Below, in pieces: positions 52,049 to 61,028 of a stretch of 64,000 nucleotides of DNA. Under the pieces are notes generated by a model, which ran no database searches, was not told where the DNA came from, and worked only from the letters and a program-made list of their open reading frames with translations. Source of the DNA: JBFELU01 sp041572755 (lineage in GTDB: Bacteria > Actinomycetota > Acidimicrobiia > Spongiisociales > UBA11373); assembly GCA_041572755.1 (NCBI GenBank), contig JBFFRY010000005.1, positions 54,493-118,492 of the forward strand, read 5' to 3'. The translations under genes were made by a program, and so were the position numbers. Within the stretch, counting starts at the first letter, position 1; every line of letters starts with the position of its first letter.

Positions 52049-53277
52049 GCCGTTGCTCCCGACACCACCGCCATGCCCCCGTCCCGATCGGTGATCCACA
52101 CCCACACCATGATCACCGTCGCCAGCGCCAGCGCCCCCGCCGTGCTCCACCAAGCGGCCTCGTAGGAGACGTGCTCGGCGAGCAACCCGAAGAGGGCCGG
52201 CCCGGCGGCGGCCCCGACGTAGGTCCCGGTGTGGGCGATCCCGGTGGCGGCGGCCGGGGCCTCCGGGTTGGCGCTCACGACGGCGAAGGTGAGGAGACCC
52301 GACCATCCCCAGCCGCCGATGAAGCCGATGAGGCTGCCGGCGACGACCCAGCCTCGCCCGCCGATGGCCACCACGATGAGGCCCAGCGTTCCCGCCGCCA
52401 GCAGCGCGGCGATCCCGGGGAGGCCGGCCTGCTGGCGCCGGTCGATGAGCCAGCCGGCGATGAGCCGGGTCACGATGCCGGCGCTGCTCCCGAGGGCCAG
52501 CAGGAGGCCGGCGGTGCCCTCGGCGAAACCGATATCGACGGCGTAGACGACCACGAAGGAAGCCAGGGAGTCGACGGCGCCGATTCCGAGCGCGGCGGCG
52601 ACGGCGAGAAGGGCCAGGGTTCGCAGCGGGGTCCTCACCCGTGCCGAGTGATGCGGTGTTCGCCCCCCCGGCACGGGGGCTGCCCGCCGTTCCGAAGGCA
52701 CGGCGACGGCCGCCGCCACGGCGAGTGCCGCAGCCGTCACGAACGCCCAGCGCCAGCCCACGGTGAGTCCGAAGACGGGCACGGCGAGGCCGCCGAGCAT
52801 CGTCGCTCCCGGAACGGCCACGTGCTGCACGCCGAAGAGGAAGCCGTACTTCTCGGGAGGGACCGACCGGGCGAGGGCGAGGTTGGCCGAGGACTTCGAG
52901 GCGGTGGCCGTCAGTCCTCCCACGACGAAGAGGAGCCCGATGACCCAGGCCTCCCGGGCGACGAGGGCGATGGCGATCAGGGTGAAGGCACTGCCGAGAG
53001 CCGCGGCGCGCAGCACCTCCGACCAGCCTCGCCATTCGGCCACTCGCCCCAGGGGAGCCGATCCCATTGCTGAGACGCCGAAGTAGATGCCGAAGAGGCC
53101 GCCCAACTCGGCGAGGTCGAACCCGAGGTCCTCGGTGATCTGGACGGCGAGGGCCCCGGTCATGAATCGAGGGAGGACGGCGACTCCGGCAATGGCAACC
53201 GCGGCTGCTGCGACCGACCATCGGATCTCGCCGGCGGGTCGGGGGACGTCCGGCTCGGGGACGGCTTGGCCGCTCAC
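52045..53277 (-). CDS. Major facilitator superfamily transporter
   Basis: 410 residues, about twelve hydrophobic helices. The first-loop motif around GSAPLGRVAEWRGWSEVLRA matches the MFS A-motif region; the second half begins near HSARVRTPLRTLALLAV and includes RLIAGWLIDRRQQ. Such carriers move organic acids or sugars by cation symport or export. GTG 53277 overlaps the stop of the metallo-hydrolase gene (GTGA); longer frames reaching 53598 run through that gene and are not used. Confidence 0.87.
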   Translation of the reverse strand: MSGQAVPEPDVPRPAGEIRWSVAAAAVAIAGVAVLPRFMTGALAVQITEDLGFDLAELGGLFGIYFGVSAMGSAPLGRVAEWRGWSEVLRAAALGSAFTLIAIALVAREAWVIGLLFVVGGLTATASKSSANLALARSVPPEKYGFLFGVQHVAVPGATMLGGLAVPVFGLTVGWRWAFVTAAALAVAAAVAVPSERRAAPVPGGRTPHHSARVRTPLRTLALLAVAAALGIGAVDSLASFVVVYAVDIGFAEGTAGLLLALGSSAGIVTRLIAGWLIDRRQQAGLPGIAALLAAGTLGLIVVAIGGRGWVVAGSLIGFIGGWGWSGLLTFAVVSANPEAPAAATGIAHTGTYVGAAAGPALFGLLAEHVSYEAAWWSTAGALALATVIMVWVWITDRDGGMAVVSGATA

Positions 53278-54131
53278 CCGGCGGCGGTCATCTTGTCCCA
53301 GAGCGACGCCGCATTGAGGTTCATGATGTGATCCATCATGTACTCCTGGCCGATGTCGACCGGGTAGCGATCCTGAAAGTTGACCCGCTCGATGGTCTCG
53401 TCCCGGCTCCAGCCCTCGGCCACTGCGGCGGCGACGGCGCTCACCCAGTCCAGGAGGTTGCTGCGCTGGGTGTCGAGGTAGTCCTTGGGCTGCACCGGGC
53501 CGTGTCCGGGGAGGATGTAGTCGATGTCGAGGGTGCGGATCCGCTCCAATGCCGTCAGCCAGCCGTCGACGTCGGAGGTCATCAGCCATGTCTGGCACTC
53601 GCTGAAGATCGTATCGCCGGTCATCACGACCTTCCTGTCGGGCACGTAGACCGCCACCTGGCCCGGAGTGTGGCCCGGGGTGTGGAGGAGCTGGAAGACG
53701 GTGTCGCCCACCCGGAGCTCCACGTCGCCGGTGAAGACGATCGCCGGCCGGTTCATGTCCTGTTCGTAGACGTCCCGCTCGGGGAAGATCGCCGCTCCCT
53801 CGGGATCGTCGGTGGGGATGGCCTCCTTGGCGTATTCGAACGGGTCGAGGTCGGCACCGACCACCATGAAGTTGTCATCGACGCCCTGGTGAGCGATCAC
53901 CGGGAAGTCCCCCTTGAAGTAGTAGTTCCCGAAGATGTGGTCGACATGGTGCTCCGTGTTGATCAGGTAGCGGATCGGCCCGTGCTCTTCCGCTGCCTTG
54001 CGCATCGCTACGGCCTTCGTCGGGAGCTGGGGGGTGTCGACGACGACGACTCCGTCGGAGGTGACGACGAAGCTCGGGTTGCATCCCCGGATCGTGGTGT
54101 CGGTGAACACGTTGTCGGTGACCTTCTGCAT
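53274..54131 (-). CDS. Metallo-beta-lactamase-fold hydrolase
   Basis: 285 residues. Motifs are NTEHHVDHIFGNYYF, LHTPGHTPGQVAV, VMTGDTIFSEC and LPGHGPVQP. In the first motif, written HxHxDH in most members, the first His position is Glu (EHHVDH), so one metal site may be altered. Resembles SoxH/cyclase-associated hydrolases. ATG 54131 has AAGGA about 8 bp upstream; ATG 54140 is an alternative three codons earlier. Confidence 0.85.
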   Translation of the reverse strand: MQKVTDNVFTDTTIRGCNPSFVVTSDGVVVVDTPQLPTKAVAMRKAAEEHGPIRYLINTEHHVDHIFGNYYFKGDFPVIAHQGVDDNFMVVGADLDPFEYAKEAIPTDDPEGAAIFPERDVYEQDMNRPAIVFTGDVELRVGDTVFQLLHTPGHTPGQVAVYVPDRKVVMTGDTIFSECQTWLMTSDVDGWLTALERIRTLDIDYILPGHGPVQPKDYLDTQRSNLLDWVSAVAAAVAEGWSRDETIERVNFQDRYPVDIGQEYMMDHIMNLNAASLWDKMTAAG

Positions 54132-54161
54132 CGCTCTCATCCTTGTCTCGTCTGCTGGTTC

Positions 54162-54947
54162 TTACTGGGTCGCCGTCAGCCCACCGTCGATGGTGAGGAT
54201 CTGCCCGGTGATGAACGAGGACGCCTCCGAACAGAACAGCAGCACGGCTCCGAACAGGTCTTCCGGTTGGCCGACGCGCGCCACGGGAATCCGCGACACC
54301 AGGGCCTGCTTGAACTCGGGGTCATCGAGCAGCATCGCCACCTGCGGGGTGTCGACGAAGGTGGGGGAGATGGCGTTGACGGTGATCCCGTGCTCCGCCC
54401 ACTCGGTGGCCCACTGGCGGGTCAGCGAGTCGATGGCGCCTTTGGCGGCGACGTAGGCCGAGTACCCGGCGTTGATGCCCAACTGGCCTCTCACCGAGGA
54501 GATGTTGAGAACCCGCCCCCCGCGCCCGCCTTCGATCATGGCCCGAACGGCGGCCTGGGTCGGCAGCAGGGTGCTTCTCACGTTCAGTTCGTAGATCCAG
54601 TCCCACTCGGCGCGCGGGTACTCCTGGGCCGCGAAGAGGACCTTGCCGGCGCCGCCGCCGATGGCGTTGACGATGATGTCGACTCGTCCGAATCGCTCCA
54701 GAGTCGCGGCAATGCAGCCGTCGGCATCAGCCTCGCTGGTCATGTCGCCCTCGACGGCCAGCGCCTCTGATCCGGCGTCGCGGACCTTGTCGGCCGCATC
54801 CTCGAGCGTGGCGAGGGTCCTGCCGACGACCGTGACGCGCGCCCCGGCCCCGGCCAGCGCCCGGGCGAGCTCGGATCCGATGGCTCCGCCTCCTCCGGGG
54901 ATCACGGCCACCTTCTCTTCGAGCCGGAAGCCGCCTAGGACGTCCAT
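54162..54947 (-). CDS. Short-chain dehydrogenase/reductase
   Basis: 261 residues of the classical SDR family: nucleotide motif IPGGGGAIGSELARAL, VNAIGGG, catalytic Ser in NISSVRGQLG with YSAYVAAKGA (Tyr and Lys), and the ITGQILTIDGGL tail. NADP preference is suggested by the Arg in VVGRTLA. It oxidises or reduces a hydroxyl of a pathway intermediate. Second regulated unit, 54 bp after the transketolase pair. Confidence 0.92.
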   Translation of the reverse strand: MDVLGGFRLEEKVAVIPGGGGAIGSELARALAGAGARVTVVGRTLATLEDAADKVRDAGSEALAVEGDMTSEADADGCIAATLERFGRVDIIVNAIGGGAGKVLFAAQEYPRAEWDWIYELNVRSTLLPTQAAVRAMIEGGRGGRVLNISSVRGQLGINAGYSAYVAAKGAIDSLTRQWATEWAEHGITVNAISPTFVDTPQVAMLLDDPEFKQALVSRIPVARVGQPEDLFGAVLLFCSEASSFITGQILTIDGGLTATQ

Positions 54948-55001
54948 GTCGCCTCCTCCTTCGCCGATTGTCCGCCGCTCCGGTGCAAGGGCCGCATCAC
55001 G

Positions 55002-55946
55002 CTATCGCGCCCCGACCAGGGCTTTGATGTCGGCCGCCGTCTTGTCGATAGAGATCCCGTACTTCTCCAGGAGGGCGTCGTTGGGCCCCGACTCCCCGAA
55101 GGTGTCGGCGAGCCCGATCCGCTTGACCGGCACCGGGTGGTGCTCCCCCAGGGTCTCGGCAACGGCCCCGCCGAGCCCGCCGATGATCGTGTGCTCCTCG
55201 GAGGTGATCACGAAGCCGGTCTTCCGGGCGGCGGAAACGATTCCCTCTATGTCGAGCGGTTTGATGGTCGGCACGTGCACCAGGTGGACGTCGATGCCGT
55301 CGGCGGCCAGTTGCTCGGCGGCCTCGTAGGCCCGGGTCGTCTGCACCCCAGACGAGAACACGGTGACGTCGTTGCCCTCCCGCACCGTCTTCACCGCGCC
55401 CAGCTCGAACCGGTAGGAGTCGTCGAAGAGGATCGGGGTGTCGGGCCGGGTGAGGCGCAGGTAGACCGGCCCGTCGTACTCGACGATCGCGGCGATCGCC
55501 TGGCGGGTCTCCACCTCGTCGGCGGGGGCGACGACCACCATGTTGGCCATCGCCCGCATGATGGCGACGTCGTCGAACATCAGGTGGGTCTTTCCGGTCA
55601 TGCCCGCCAGCAGGCCGGCATAGCCGCCGGTGATCTTGACGTTCAGCTTGGGCTGGGCGATGAGCACCCGGATCGAGTCGAGCGCCCTGGCGACGGCAAA
55701 GCAAGCAAACGTCGAGACGAACGGAACGAACCCGACGGTGGCCATCCCGGCTGCCACGCCGAGCAGGTTCTGCTCGGCGATGCCCATCTGGAAGAAGCGA
55801 TCAGGGTGGGCGGCCTCGAAGATGTCGGCTCTCGTCGAGCTGCCGAGGTCTCCGTCGAGGACCACGATGCGCGGATCGCTCTCGGCGAGCTCGGCGACGG
55901 TCTCGCCGAACGCCACCCGCAGCGCCTTGCCTTCGGGGAGGGTCAT
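55002..55946 (-). CDS. Transketolase, C-terminal half (separate subunit)
   Basis: 314 residues: the pyrimidine-binding and C-terminal transketolase domains. Landmarks are VLDGDLGSSTRADIF, FFQMGIAEQNLLGVAAGMAT, the ITGGYAGLLAGMTGKTH loop and VITSEEHTIIGGLGGAVAET. It pairs with the N-terminal half encoded just upstream, overlapping it by 4 bp. Split transketolases transfer two-carbon units between sugar phosphates or act on sugar derivatives. Second regulated unit. Confidence 0.93.
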   Translation of the reverse strand: MTLPEGKALRVAFGETVAELAESDPRIVVLDGDLGSSTRADIFEAAHPDRFFQMGIAEQNLLGVAAGMATVGFVPFVSTFACFAVARALDSIRVLIAQPKLNVKITGGYAGLLAGMTGKTHLMFDDVAIMRAMANMVVVAPADEVETRQAIAAIVEYDGPVYLRLTRPDTPILFDDSYRFELGAVKTVREGNDVTVFSSGVQTTRAYEAAEQLAADGIDVHLVHVPTIKPLDIEGIVSAARKTGFVITSEEHTIIGGLGGAVAETLGEHHPVPVKRIGLADTFGESGPNDALLEKYGISIDKTAADIKALVGAR

Positions 55947-56818
55947 GCCGCACCTCCCTGCTCACCGAGTTCCGAGAGGGCGGTGGCCAGCTCCTCGTCG
56001 CTGGGCACCCGGCTGTGCCACGTGAAATCGTTCTCCATGAACGAGACGCCCTTTCCCTTGACCGTGTGGGCGATGATCGCCGCCGGCCCTCCGGTGTGGT
56101 CGCGGGCCCGTTCGATCGTCTCCAGGATGCTGCCCATGTCGTGGCCGTCCATCTCGAACACCGTCCAGCCGAATGCCGACCAGCGGTCGGCGAGCTGGTC
56201 ACCGGTGTAGGGGGGCAGCCGGTGGTCGACCGAGTCGCCGTGCCATCCGAACTGCTGCAGCTTGTTGTGGTCGACGATGGCGACCAGGTTGTCGATCCCG
56301 TATCGCTCGGCGACGTGAGCTCCCTCCCAGACGACGCCTTCGTTGCACTCGCCGTCGCCCAGCATCACGTAGGTGGTGAAGTCCTTCCCGGCGGCCCGGG
56401 CTCCGAGGGCGATGCCGAGCGCTCCGGAGAAGCCGAGGCCGAGAGAGCCGGACGACATGTCGATCCCGGGGGTTCCCACCATGTCGGGATGCCCCTGGAG
56501 GCGGGAATCGATGGCGTCGAAGGTGGCCAGCTCGTCGGTCGGGAAGTAGCCGCGCATGGCCAGCACCACGTAGAGGGCGATCGAGGAGTGGCCTTTCGAG
56601 AGCACGAACCGGTCCCGGTCGGGCCAGTCGGGCTCGTCGGGGCGGATGTTCAGGATCCGGAAGTAGAGGGCGATCAGCATGTCCGTGGCCGACAGGGGGC
56701 CGCCGAGGTGCCCGCCGTGGGCGCCGGCGATCGTGCGCACGATGTGGGCCCGCGCCCGACGGGCCAGGCCCTCCAGTTCGGCGACGTCGGGGCCGGCGAG
56801 GCTCGTGTCCTTGCTCAC
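55943..56818 (-). CDS. Transketolase, N-terminal half (separate subunit)
   Basis: 291 residues containing the TPP-binding domain: GHLGGPLSATDMLIALYF at about 33-50, the GDGECNEGVVWEG TPP motif and IVDHNKLQQFGWHG. Together with the following gene it makes one transketolase equivalent. Because split transketolases are often specialised and sit in sugar-catabolic clusters, this pair probably serves the regulon rather than the central pentose phosphate pathway (inference). It follows the cupin gene by 16 bp. Confidence 0.93.
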   Translation of the reverse strand: MSKDTSLAGPDVAELEGLARRARAHIVRTIAGAHGGHLGGPLSATDMLIALYFRILNIRPDEPDWPDRDRFVLSKGHSSIALYVVLAMRGYFPTDELATFDAIDSRLQGHPDMVGTPGIDMSSGSLGLGFSGALGIALGARAAGKDFTTYVMLGDGECNEGVVWEGAHVAERYGIDNLVAIVDHNKLQQFGWHGDSVDHRLPPYTGDQLADRWSAFGWTVFEMDGHDMGSILETIERARDHTGGPAAIIAHTVKGKGVSFMENDFTWHSRVPSDEELATALSELGEQGGAA

Positions 56819-56834
56819 TGCGACCTCCTCGCGG

Positions 56835-57203
56835 TCAGTCGTCGTTGTCTTGTTCGTAGGATCCGGGCACCACGGGGGGGGAGAAGGAGGTCACCATCTC
56901 GAGGGGACCAGGGCCGTGGGAGACCGTGGCATGGTGCAGCCCGATTGGGATGTAGACGGCGGTCCCCGGTTCCAGTGCCACGGTGCCGTCGGGGGTGACC
57001 AGCTCGCCGTGACCCGAGATGATGTAGATGCATTCCTCCTGGGTGGGATGGACGTGCCCCGGAGGAGCCGATCCTTCGGGAAACGTCGAGAAGCCGATCG
57101 TCAGGTTCTGGGCCGGGGTGTTCTCGGGGCCGATGTACAGGTACCAGTCCCGCCCCGGGAGGTGGTGGACCTCGACCTCGTCGCGACGAACTGCCTTGAC
57201 CAT
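56835..57203 (-). CDS. Cupin-domain protein
   Basis: 122 residues, a single small cupin barrel. Metal ligands lie in GHVHPTQEECIYIISGHGE (His, His, Glu), and the second motif includes GLHHATVSHG. It could be an isomerase, dioxygenase or lyase of the pathway. ATG 57203 follows AAAGGGGAGG; a longer frame to 57233 would begin inside the operator and is rejected. It is the first gene of the second regulated unit. Confidence 0.85.
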   Translation of the reverse strand: MVKAVRRDEVEVHHLPGRDWYLYIGPENTPAQNLTIGFSTFPEGSAPPGHVHPTQEECIYIISGHGELVTPDGTVALEPGTAVYIPIGLHHATVSHGPGPLEMVTSFSPPVVPGSYEQDNDD

Positions 57204-57231
57204 GCGCCTCCCCTTTGAGCTGGTGGAAATC

Positions 57232-57281
57232 ATCGATTATCGACTATTCGAACGATACGCCCCGGCGCCGGGGGGCGTCAA
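57232..57281 (-). promoter_or_regulatory. Promoter with ATCGATTATCGA operator, regulon site 2
   Basis: Reading toward the cupin gene: -35 TTGACG (57281-57276), 18-bp spacer, -10 TATCGT (57257-57252), then the operator core at 57243-57232 (ATCGATTATCGA on the plus strand). The operator lies 8 bp after the -10, over the start of transcription. The remaining bases to 57514 hold no gene. Confidence 0.75.
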
Positions 57282-57514
57282 CCGGGGCCGGGCGTTGTGG
57301 TGCACGGCTTTTCGAGGCCGGATCGGCGCCCCTTGCGGCGGTGGGGTCACCCGGGCGGAACGTCGGGAGAGCACCGCCAAGTCGGCTCCCACCGATCGGC
57401 CGACGGAGCCCGCCGATCGCCAGCCAACGCCACCTGGTCAACGGCGGGGCGCCGATCCCTGTGCATCCGTCGGTTTCTCCCGGCGGGACGTCACGGGATC
57501 TCGTGACCGGCGGC

Positions 57515-58762
57515 TCAAGTGACTCCCCTCTCGGGGTGACCCCAGGTTCCGTCCCAGGGCCCGACCGTTTCGCATCCGGGAGTCGATCGGCACACCTCCA
57601 CCAGGCTCGCCGAGACGGCTATCTCGGTCAGGCTGAGCGTGTCGCGAATCCGAACGATCCCGGCCTCCTCCGGTCGCACCCCGGGAACAGCCCGGGTGGC
57701 GGCGTCGATGGCCTCCTCGTCGGTGGGGAGGGCGATGGGGATCCGACCGCAGGCCAGTGATCCGGCGGTGACCGAGTTCACCCACGTCGCCTCCCGGTCG
57801 ATCTGGTCGAAGGCCCGCTGGGTGATGAGGTCGGCCAGGCCGATCCCGTGGGCGTTGCCCCCGGTCTGCGGCGTGAGCCCGAGCACCACGATGCGGGTGA
57901 TGCTCGGACCGTCGAACTCGGGGAGCGCCACCCCGAGCTCACCCCGTCCGGTGATGTTGGCGTCCATGCCGATCCCGCTGATGTTCTTACCGAAACGCTC
58001 CACGACCAGCACGTCGACCTCGGGCATCAGGAGCCGGGGCATGAGGCGGCGAGCCTCCTCGAGGAGCTCCTTCTCGCGGGCCACGATCCCGGCAGCCGGA
58101 ACGGCCTCGATGATCGCCGTCTCCTCGAAAGCGTTCTCCACGATCCCGAGGCCGAAAGCCACCCGGCCGGTCCTGAGGATGGCGGCTCCGGCTTCGAGGA
58201 TGAGCCGATCGAAGACCCCGTAGCCCTCGTGGTGGAGACGGCGGGCACCGGCGTGCTTGCCGAGGCCGATCGCCAGCATCTTGCACAGCCCACTCTCGAT
58301 CGGTCCGCGGAACCCGGTGTGGGGCTTGATCCGATTCACCGGCACGACCAGCTCGGCCTCGCGCCACGCGATCGAGTCGAAGAACAGGGGAGTGTCATGG
58401 CCGTGGGCGGAGGCGACCGACCCGATCTCCTCGACGTCCATGCTGCTGCGGATCGGGGCGCCGACCGTCTCCTCGGTCACCCCGAGGTGGGCCAACACCG
58501 CCCGCTGTCCCTCGGCGGTGGCGCCGCCGTGCGACCCCATCGCCGGAACGATGAACACCTCAGCGCCGAGATCACCCAGGCCGGCCACGGTGGCGGCGAC
58601 GAGTGCGGGCAGGTCTGCGATGCCCCTGCTCCCGACGGCGACGGCGACCCGGCTTCCGGGGGGAACGGTGGCGGCGACCTCGGCCCGTTCCAACTCGGAC
58701 CGCACCGCACCCGTGACGTCCTCGAGCCGGGGCCGGGGGAAGTGCTGGACGACGCGGTGCAT
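57515..58762 (-). CDS. Lactate-racemase-domain (LarA/DUF2088-like) protein
   Basis: 415 residues with a DUF2088-type N-terminal part. Conserved blocks include VAVAVGSRGIADLPALVAAT, VPAMGSHGGATAEGQRAVL, VNRIKPHTGFRGPIESGLCK and ITGRGELGVALPEFDGPS. LarA uses a nickel-pincer nucleotide to racemise lactate; relatives racemise or epimerise other 2-hydroxy acids. The LarB, LarC and LarE cofactor-making genes are not in the window. The gene is divergent from the ABC importer, so regulon site 3 may also affect it. ATG 58762. Confidence 0.78.
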   Translation of the reverse strand: MHRVVQHFPRPRLEDVTGAVRSELERAEVAATVPPGSRVAVAVGSRGIADLPALVAATVAGLGDLGAEVFIVPAMGSHGGATAEGQRAVLAHLGVTEETVGAPIRSSMDVEEIGSVASAHGHDTPLFFDSIAWREAELVVPVNRIKPHTGFRGPIESGLCKMLAIGLGKHAGARRLHHEGYGVFDRLILEAGAAILRTGRVAFGLGIVENAFEETAIIEAVPAAGIVAREKELLEEARRLMPRLLMPEVDVLVVERFGKNISGIGMDANITGRGELGVALPEFDGPSITRIVVLGLTPQTGGNAHGIGLADLITQRAFDQIDREATWVNSVTAGSLACGRIPIALPTDEEAIDAATRAVPGVRPEEAGIVRIRDTLSLTEIAVSASLVEVCRSTPGCETVGPWDGTWGHPERGVT

Positions 58763-58928
58763 GGGTCGACAGTACCGAAGCCGCCGACGGTGGTCCGCGG
58801 GACCCCTCGGAGAGGGCCGAAGGTCCCCGTCGGGTCGCGGGTCTTCACCGGTAGCGTGCCATCGACGGCTCGTCGAGAGAGGGGGTCGGGGGTGGTGCCG
58901 AGCGGCAGGGGACCCGCCGCAAACCGGA

Positions 58929-58969
58929 TTGACGGGCTCCGGCCCATCAACGTACTATCGATTATCGAT
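58929..58969 (+). promoter_or_regulatory. Promoter with ATCGATTATCGAT operator, regulon site 3
   Basis: -35 TTGACG at 58929-58934, 18-bp spacer, -10 TACTAT at 58953-58958, and the full 13-bp palindrome ATCGAT-T-ATCGAT at 58957-58969 overlapping the -10. It drives the branched-chain-type ABC importer genes about 240 bp downstream. The interval 58763-59205 otherwise holds only leader sequence; I see no further gene in it. Confidence 0.78.
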
Positions 58970-59205
58970 GAAGCGCGGTCACGGGCTGTGGAGGTCGGGT
59001 CCCCCGCTGCGGCGGCATGGGTCGGGTGGCCGATCGCTCCCGCCGGGTACCTCCCGACACGGGGACGGCTCTTCCCCGGGATCGATTCCGGTGCGGAAGC
59101 GGGAATCGATCCGGTGCCGACCCGGATCTCGTTTGGAGCCGGTCGCAGATCGCGAGGCCGAAACCCCTTCGTGGGTCGAGCCGTGATCCCGAGGAGCGGT
59201 CTGTG

Positions 59206-60078
59206 ATGGATCTGCTGGGCGACTCGCTCGTCATCGGCCTCACCCAGTACGCCCCCCTGATCCTGGCCGCCATGGGCTTTGCTCTCATCTACCGCCTCTC
59301 CGGGCTCATCAACGTGGCTTTCTCGGAGACGATCACCCTGGGGGCCTACATAGGGGTGTGGATCAACACCACCTTCGGGCTCAACTTCTATGCCGTCCTG
59401 CTGCCGGCGGGGGTGGGCGCCGGGTTGATCAGCGTGGGCACCTACTTCGCCGTGTTTCGCCCCGCCAAGCAGCGGAACGTCGGCATGCTCGAGATGATCA
59501 TCATCTCCTTCGGGCTCTCGGTGTTCCTGCGCCACGGTCTGCAGTTCATCTTCGGGTACCCGGTTCGCTTCTTCGACGTGCCTCCCCCCGACACGATCAG
59601 GGTGCTCGGGGTGGGGGTGTCGACCTTCCGGCTCCTCGCTCTCGGCAGCGTGATCGCACTCGCCCTGGGCCTCTTCTGGTTCATCCAGAAGTCCGGGCTG
59701 GGCCTCCAGATCCGGGCCCTGGCCGGAGACGAGGACCTGGCCCAGGCCAGCGGGATCCGCCCGTTGTTCGTCACCGTGCTGATCTGGTTCATCGGCGGCG
59801 CCGCCGGCGGACTCGCCGGTGCCTTCCTGGGCGTCAACTCCAATGTGGCGCCGCTGCTGGGATGGCGCCAGTTCCTCTTCATCTTCCTGGTCGTGATGGT
59901 CGGAGGCGTCAAGAACATCGGCGGGGTGATCGTCGCCGGAGCCGCCGCCGGGATCGCCCTGGCGGCCATGACGCTTGAACTCGGCCAGGTGCTCTACGCC
60001 CAGCTCATTCTCATCACCGCCTTCGTGGTCATCCTCAAGATCCGGGGACGGAGAGCCGTCGAAGTGGAGAAGGTCTGA
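59206..60078 (+). CDS. ABC transporter permease, LivH type
   Basis: 290 residues, about eight membrane helices, branched-chain amino-acid-type permease. The family loop IRALAGDEDLAQASGIRPLF (an EAA-like motif) is present, as is GAAGGLAGAFLG. The start ATG 59206 (MDLLGDSLVIGLTQYAPLIL) follows GAGGAG; an in-frame GTG lies one codon upstream. The stop overlaps the LivM-type gene (TGATG). First gene of the third regulated unit. Confidence 0.92.
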   Translation: MDLLGDSLVIGLTQYAPLILAAMGFALIYRLSGLINVAFSETITLGAYIGVWINTTFGLNFYAVLLPAGVGAGLISVGTYFAVFRPAKQRNVGMLEMIIISFGLSVFLRHGLQFIFGYPVRFFDVPPPDTIRVLGVGVSTFRLLALGSVIALALGLFWFIQKSGLGLQIRALAGDEDLAQASGIRPLFVTVLIWFIGGAAGGLAGAFLGVNSNVAPLLGWRQFLFIFLVVMVGGVKNIGGVIVAGAAAGIALAAMTLELGQVLYAQLILITAFVVILKIRGRRAVEVEKV

Positions 60079-61028
60079 TGAACCTCGACTGGCTCGATGC
60101 CTTCCTGCTCTTCGGACTGTTCACCGTCGTCATGTATGCGGGCCTGGGATTGCTCCTGCACCTGCAACTCGGCCTGGCCCGTATCGCCAATTTCGGCATC
60201 GTCGGGTTCTGGGGTCTGGGAGCCTATGCCTTCGGTATCTTGCTCACCAAGGTCGACTGGCCGTTCGGTGATCCCTGGCCTTTCCTGATCTCGATGGTCT
60301 TCGGGATGGTGGTCGCCGGGGTCGCCGGTCTCCTGGTCGGTTGGCTCATCGCCGACCTCGAAACCGAAGGCGTGCTGGTGGGCACCCTCGGCTTTGCCAC
60401 TGCGGTGTGGATCCTGGCGACCACCGAACAGGGCCTCACCGGTGGTGCACTCGGCATGGGCGGCTTGCGCTTCCCGTTCGACATCGGTTCGGTGAAGGCC
60501 AACGAGACGCTGTGGTTCGTGATCCTCACTCTGGTGGTCGCCGCCATCCTCTATTACGTGTGGCGGGTGCATCGCTCGCCGTACGGGCGGCTGCTCGTGG
60601 CAGTCGGCGACAACGAACCCCTGGCCCGCAGCCTCGGCAAGCCCACGTTCCAGGCCAAGTTGTGGCTGTTTGCGGTCGGGTCGGCGGGGATGGGGCTCCT
60701 CGGGATCTTCTACGGGGTGATGGTGCACCTGCTGATCCCCGAGGGCATCACGATCAACGTCACCCTGGCCGCGATGGTGGGCCTGGTGCTCGGCGGCACC
60801 GTTCGGGTTTGGGGGGCGATCGTGGGAGTCGTCCTCACCGTGGGGTTCTTCGACATCGTCGTGCAGTCGTATCTGCCGTTGCCCCGTTCCTGGTACACCC
60901 AGGCGATCCCGGTTCTGCGCGAAATGGTGTTCGGTGCCGCCCTGATCGTCGTCCTGCTGATCCGGCCGTTCGGGATCCTCGGCGGCATGCGGCGCGACAA
61001 GCTGCTGCGGAGAATGCATGGTGAATGA
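60078..61028 (+). CDS. ABC transporter permease, LivM type
   Basis: 316 residues with about ten helices. Family features: LGLARIANFGIVGFWGLGAY, VGDNEPLARSLGKPTFQAKL and the late AMVGLVLGGTVRVWGAIVG. Partners with the LivH-type permease to form the membrane channel. It overlaps its neighbours by 1 and 11 bp. Confidence 0.92.
   Translation: MNLDWLDAFLLFGLFTVVMYAGLGLLLHLQLGLARIANFGIVGFWGLGAYAFGILLTKVDWPFGDPWPFLISMVFGMVVAGVAGLLVGWLIADLETEGVLVGTLGFATAVWILATTEQGLTGGALGMGGLRFPFDIGSVKANETLWFVILTLVVAAILYYVWRVHRSPYGRLLVAVGDNEPLARSLGKPTFQAKLWLFAVGSAGMGLLGIFYGVMVHLLIPEGITINVTLAAMVGLVLGGTVRVWGAIVGVVLTVGFFDIVVQSYLPLPRSWYTQAIPVLREMVFGAALIVVLLIRPFGILGGMRRDKLLRRMHGE

Noticed and set aside
53278..53598. Extended N-terminus for the MFS transporter
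   Set aside because: The extension lies inside the metallo-hydrolase gene and is not membrane-like; GTG 53277 with a 4-bp overlap fits better.
57204..57514. Short frames in the control region before the cupin gene
   Set aside because: No ribosome sites, Arg/Pro-rich shadow-like text; the stretch is better explained by promoter and operator.
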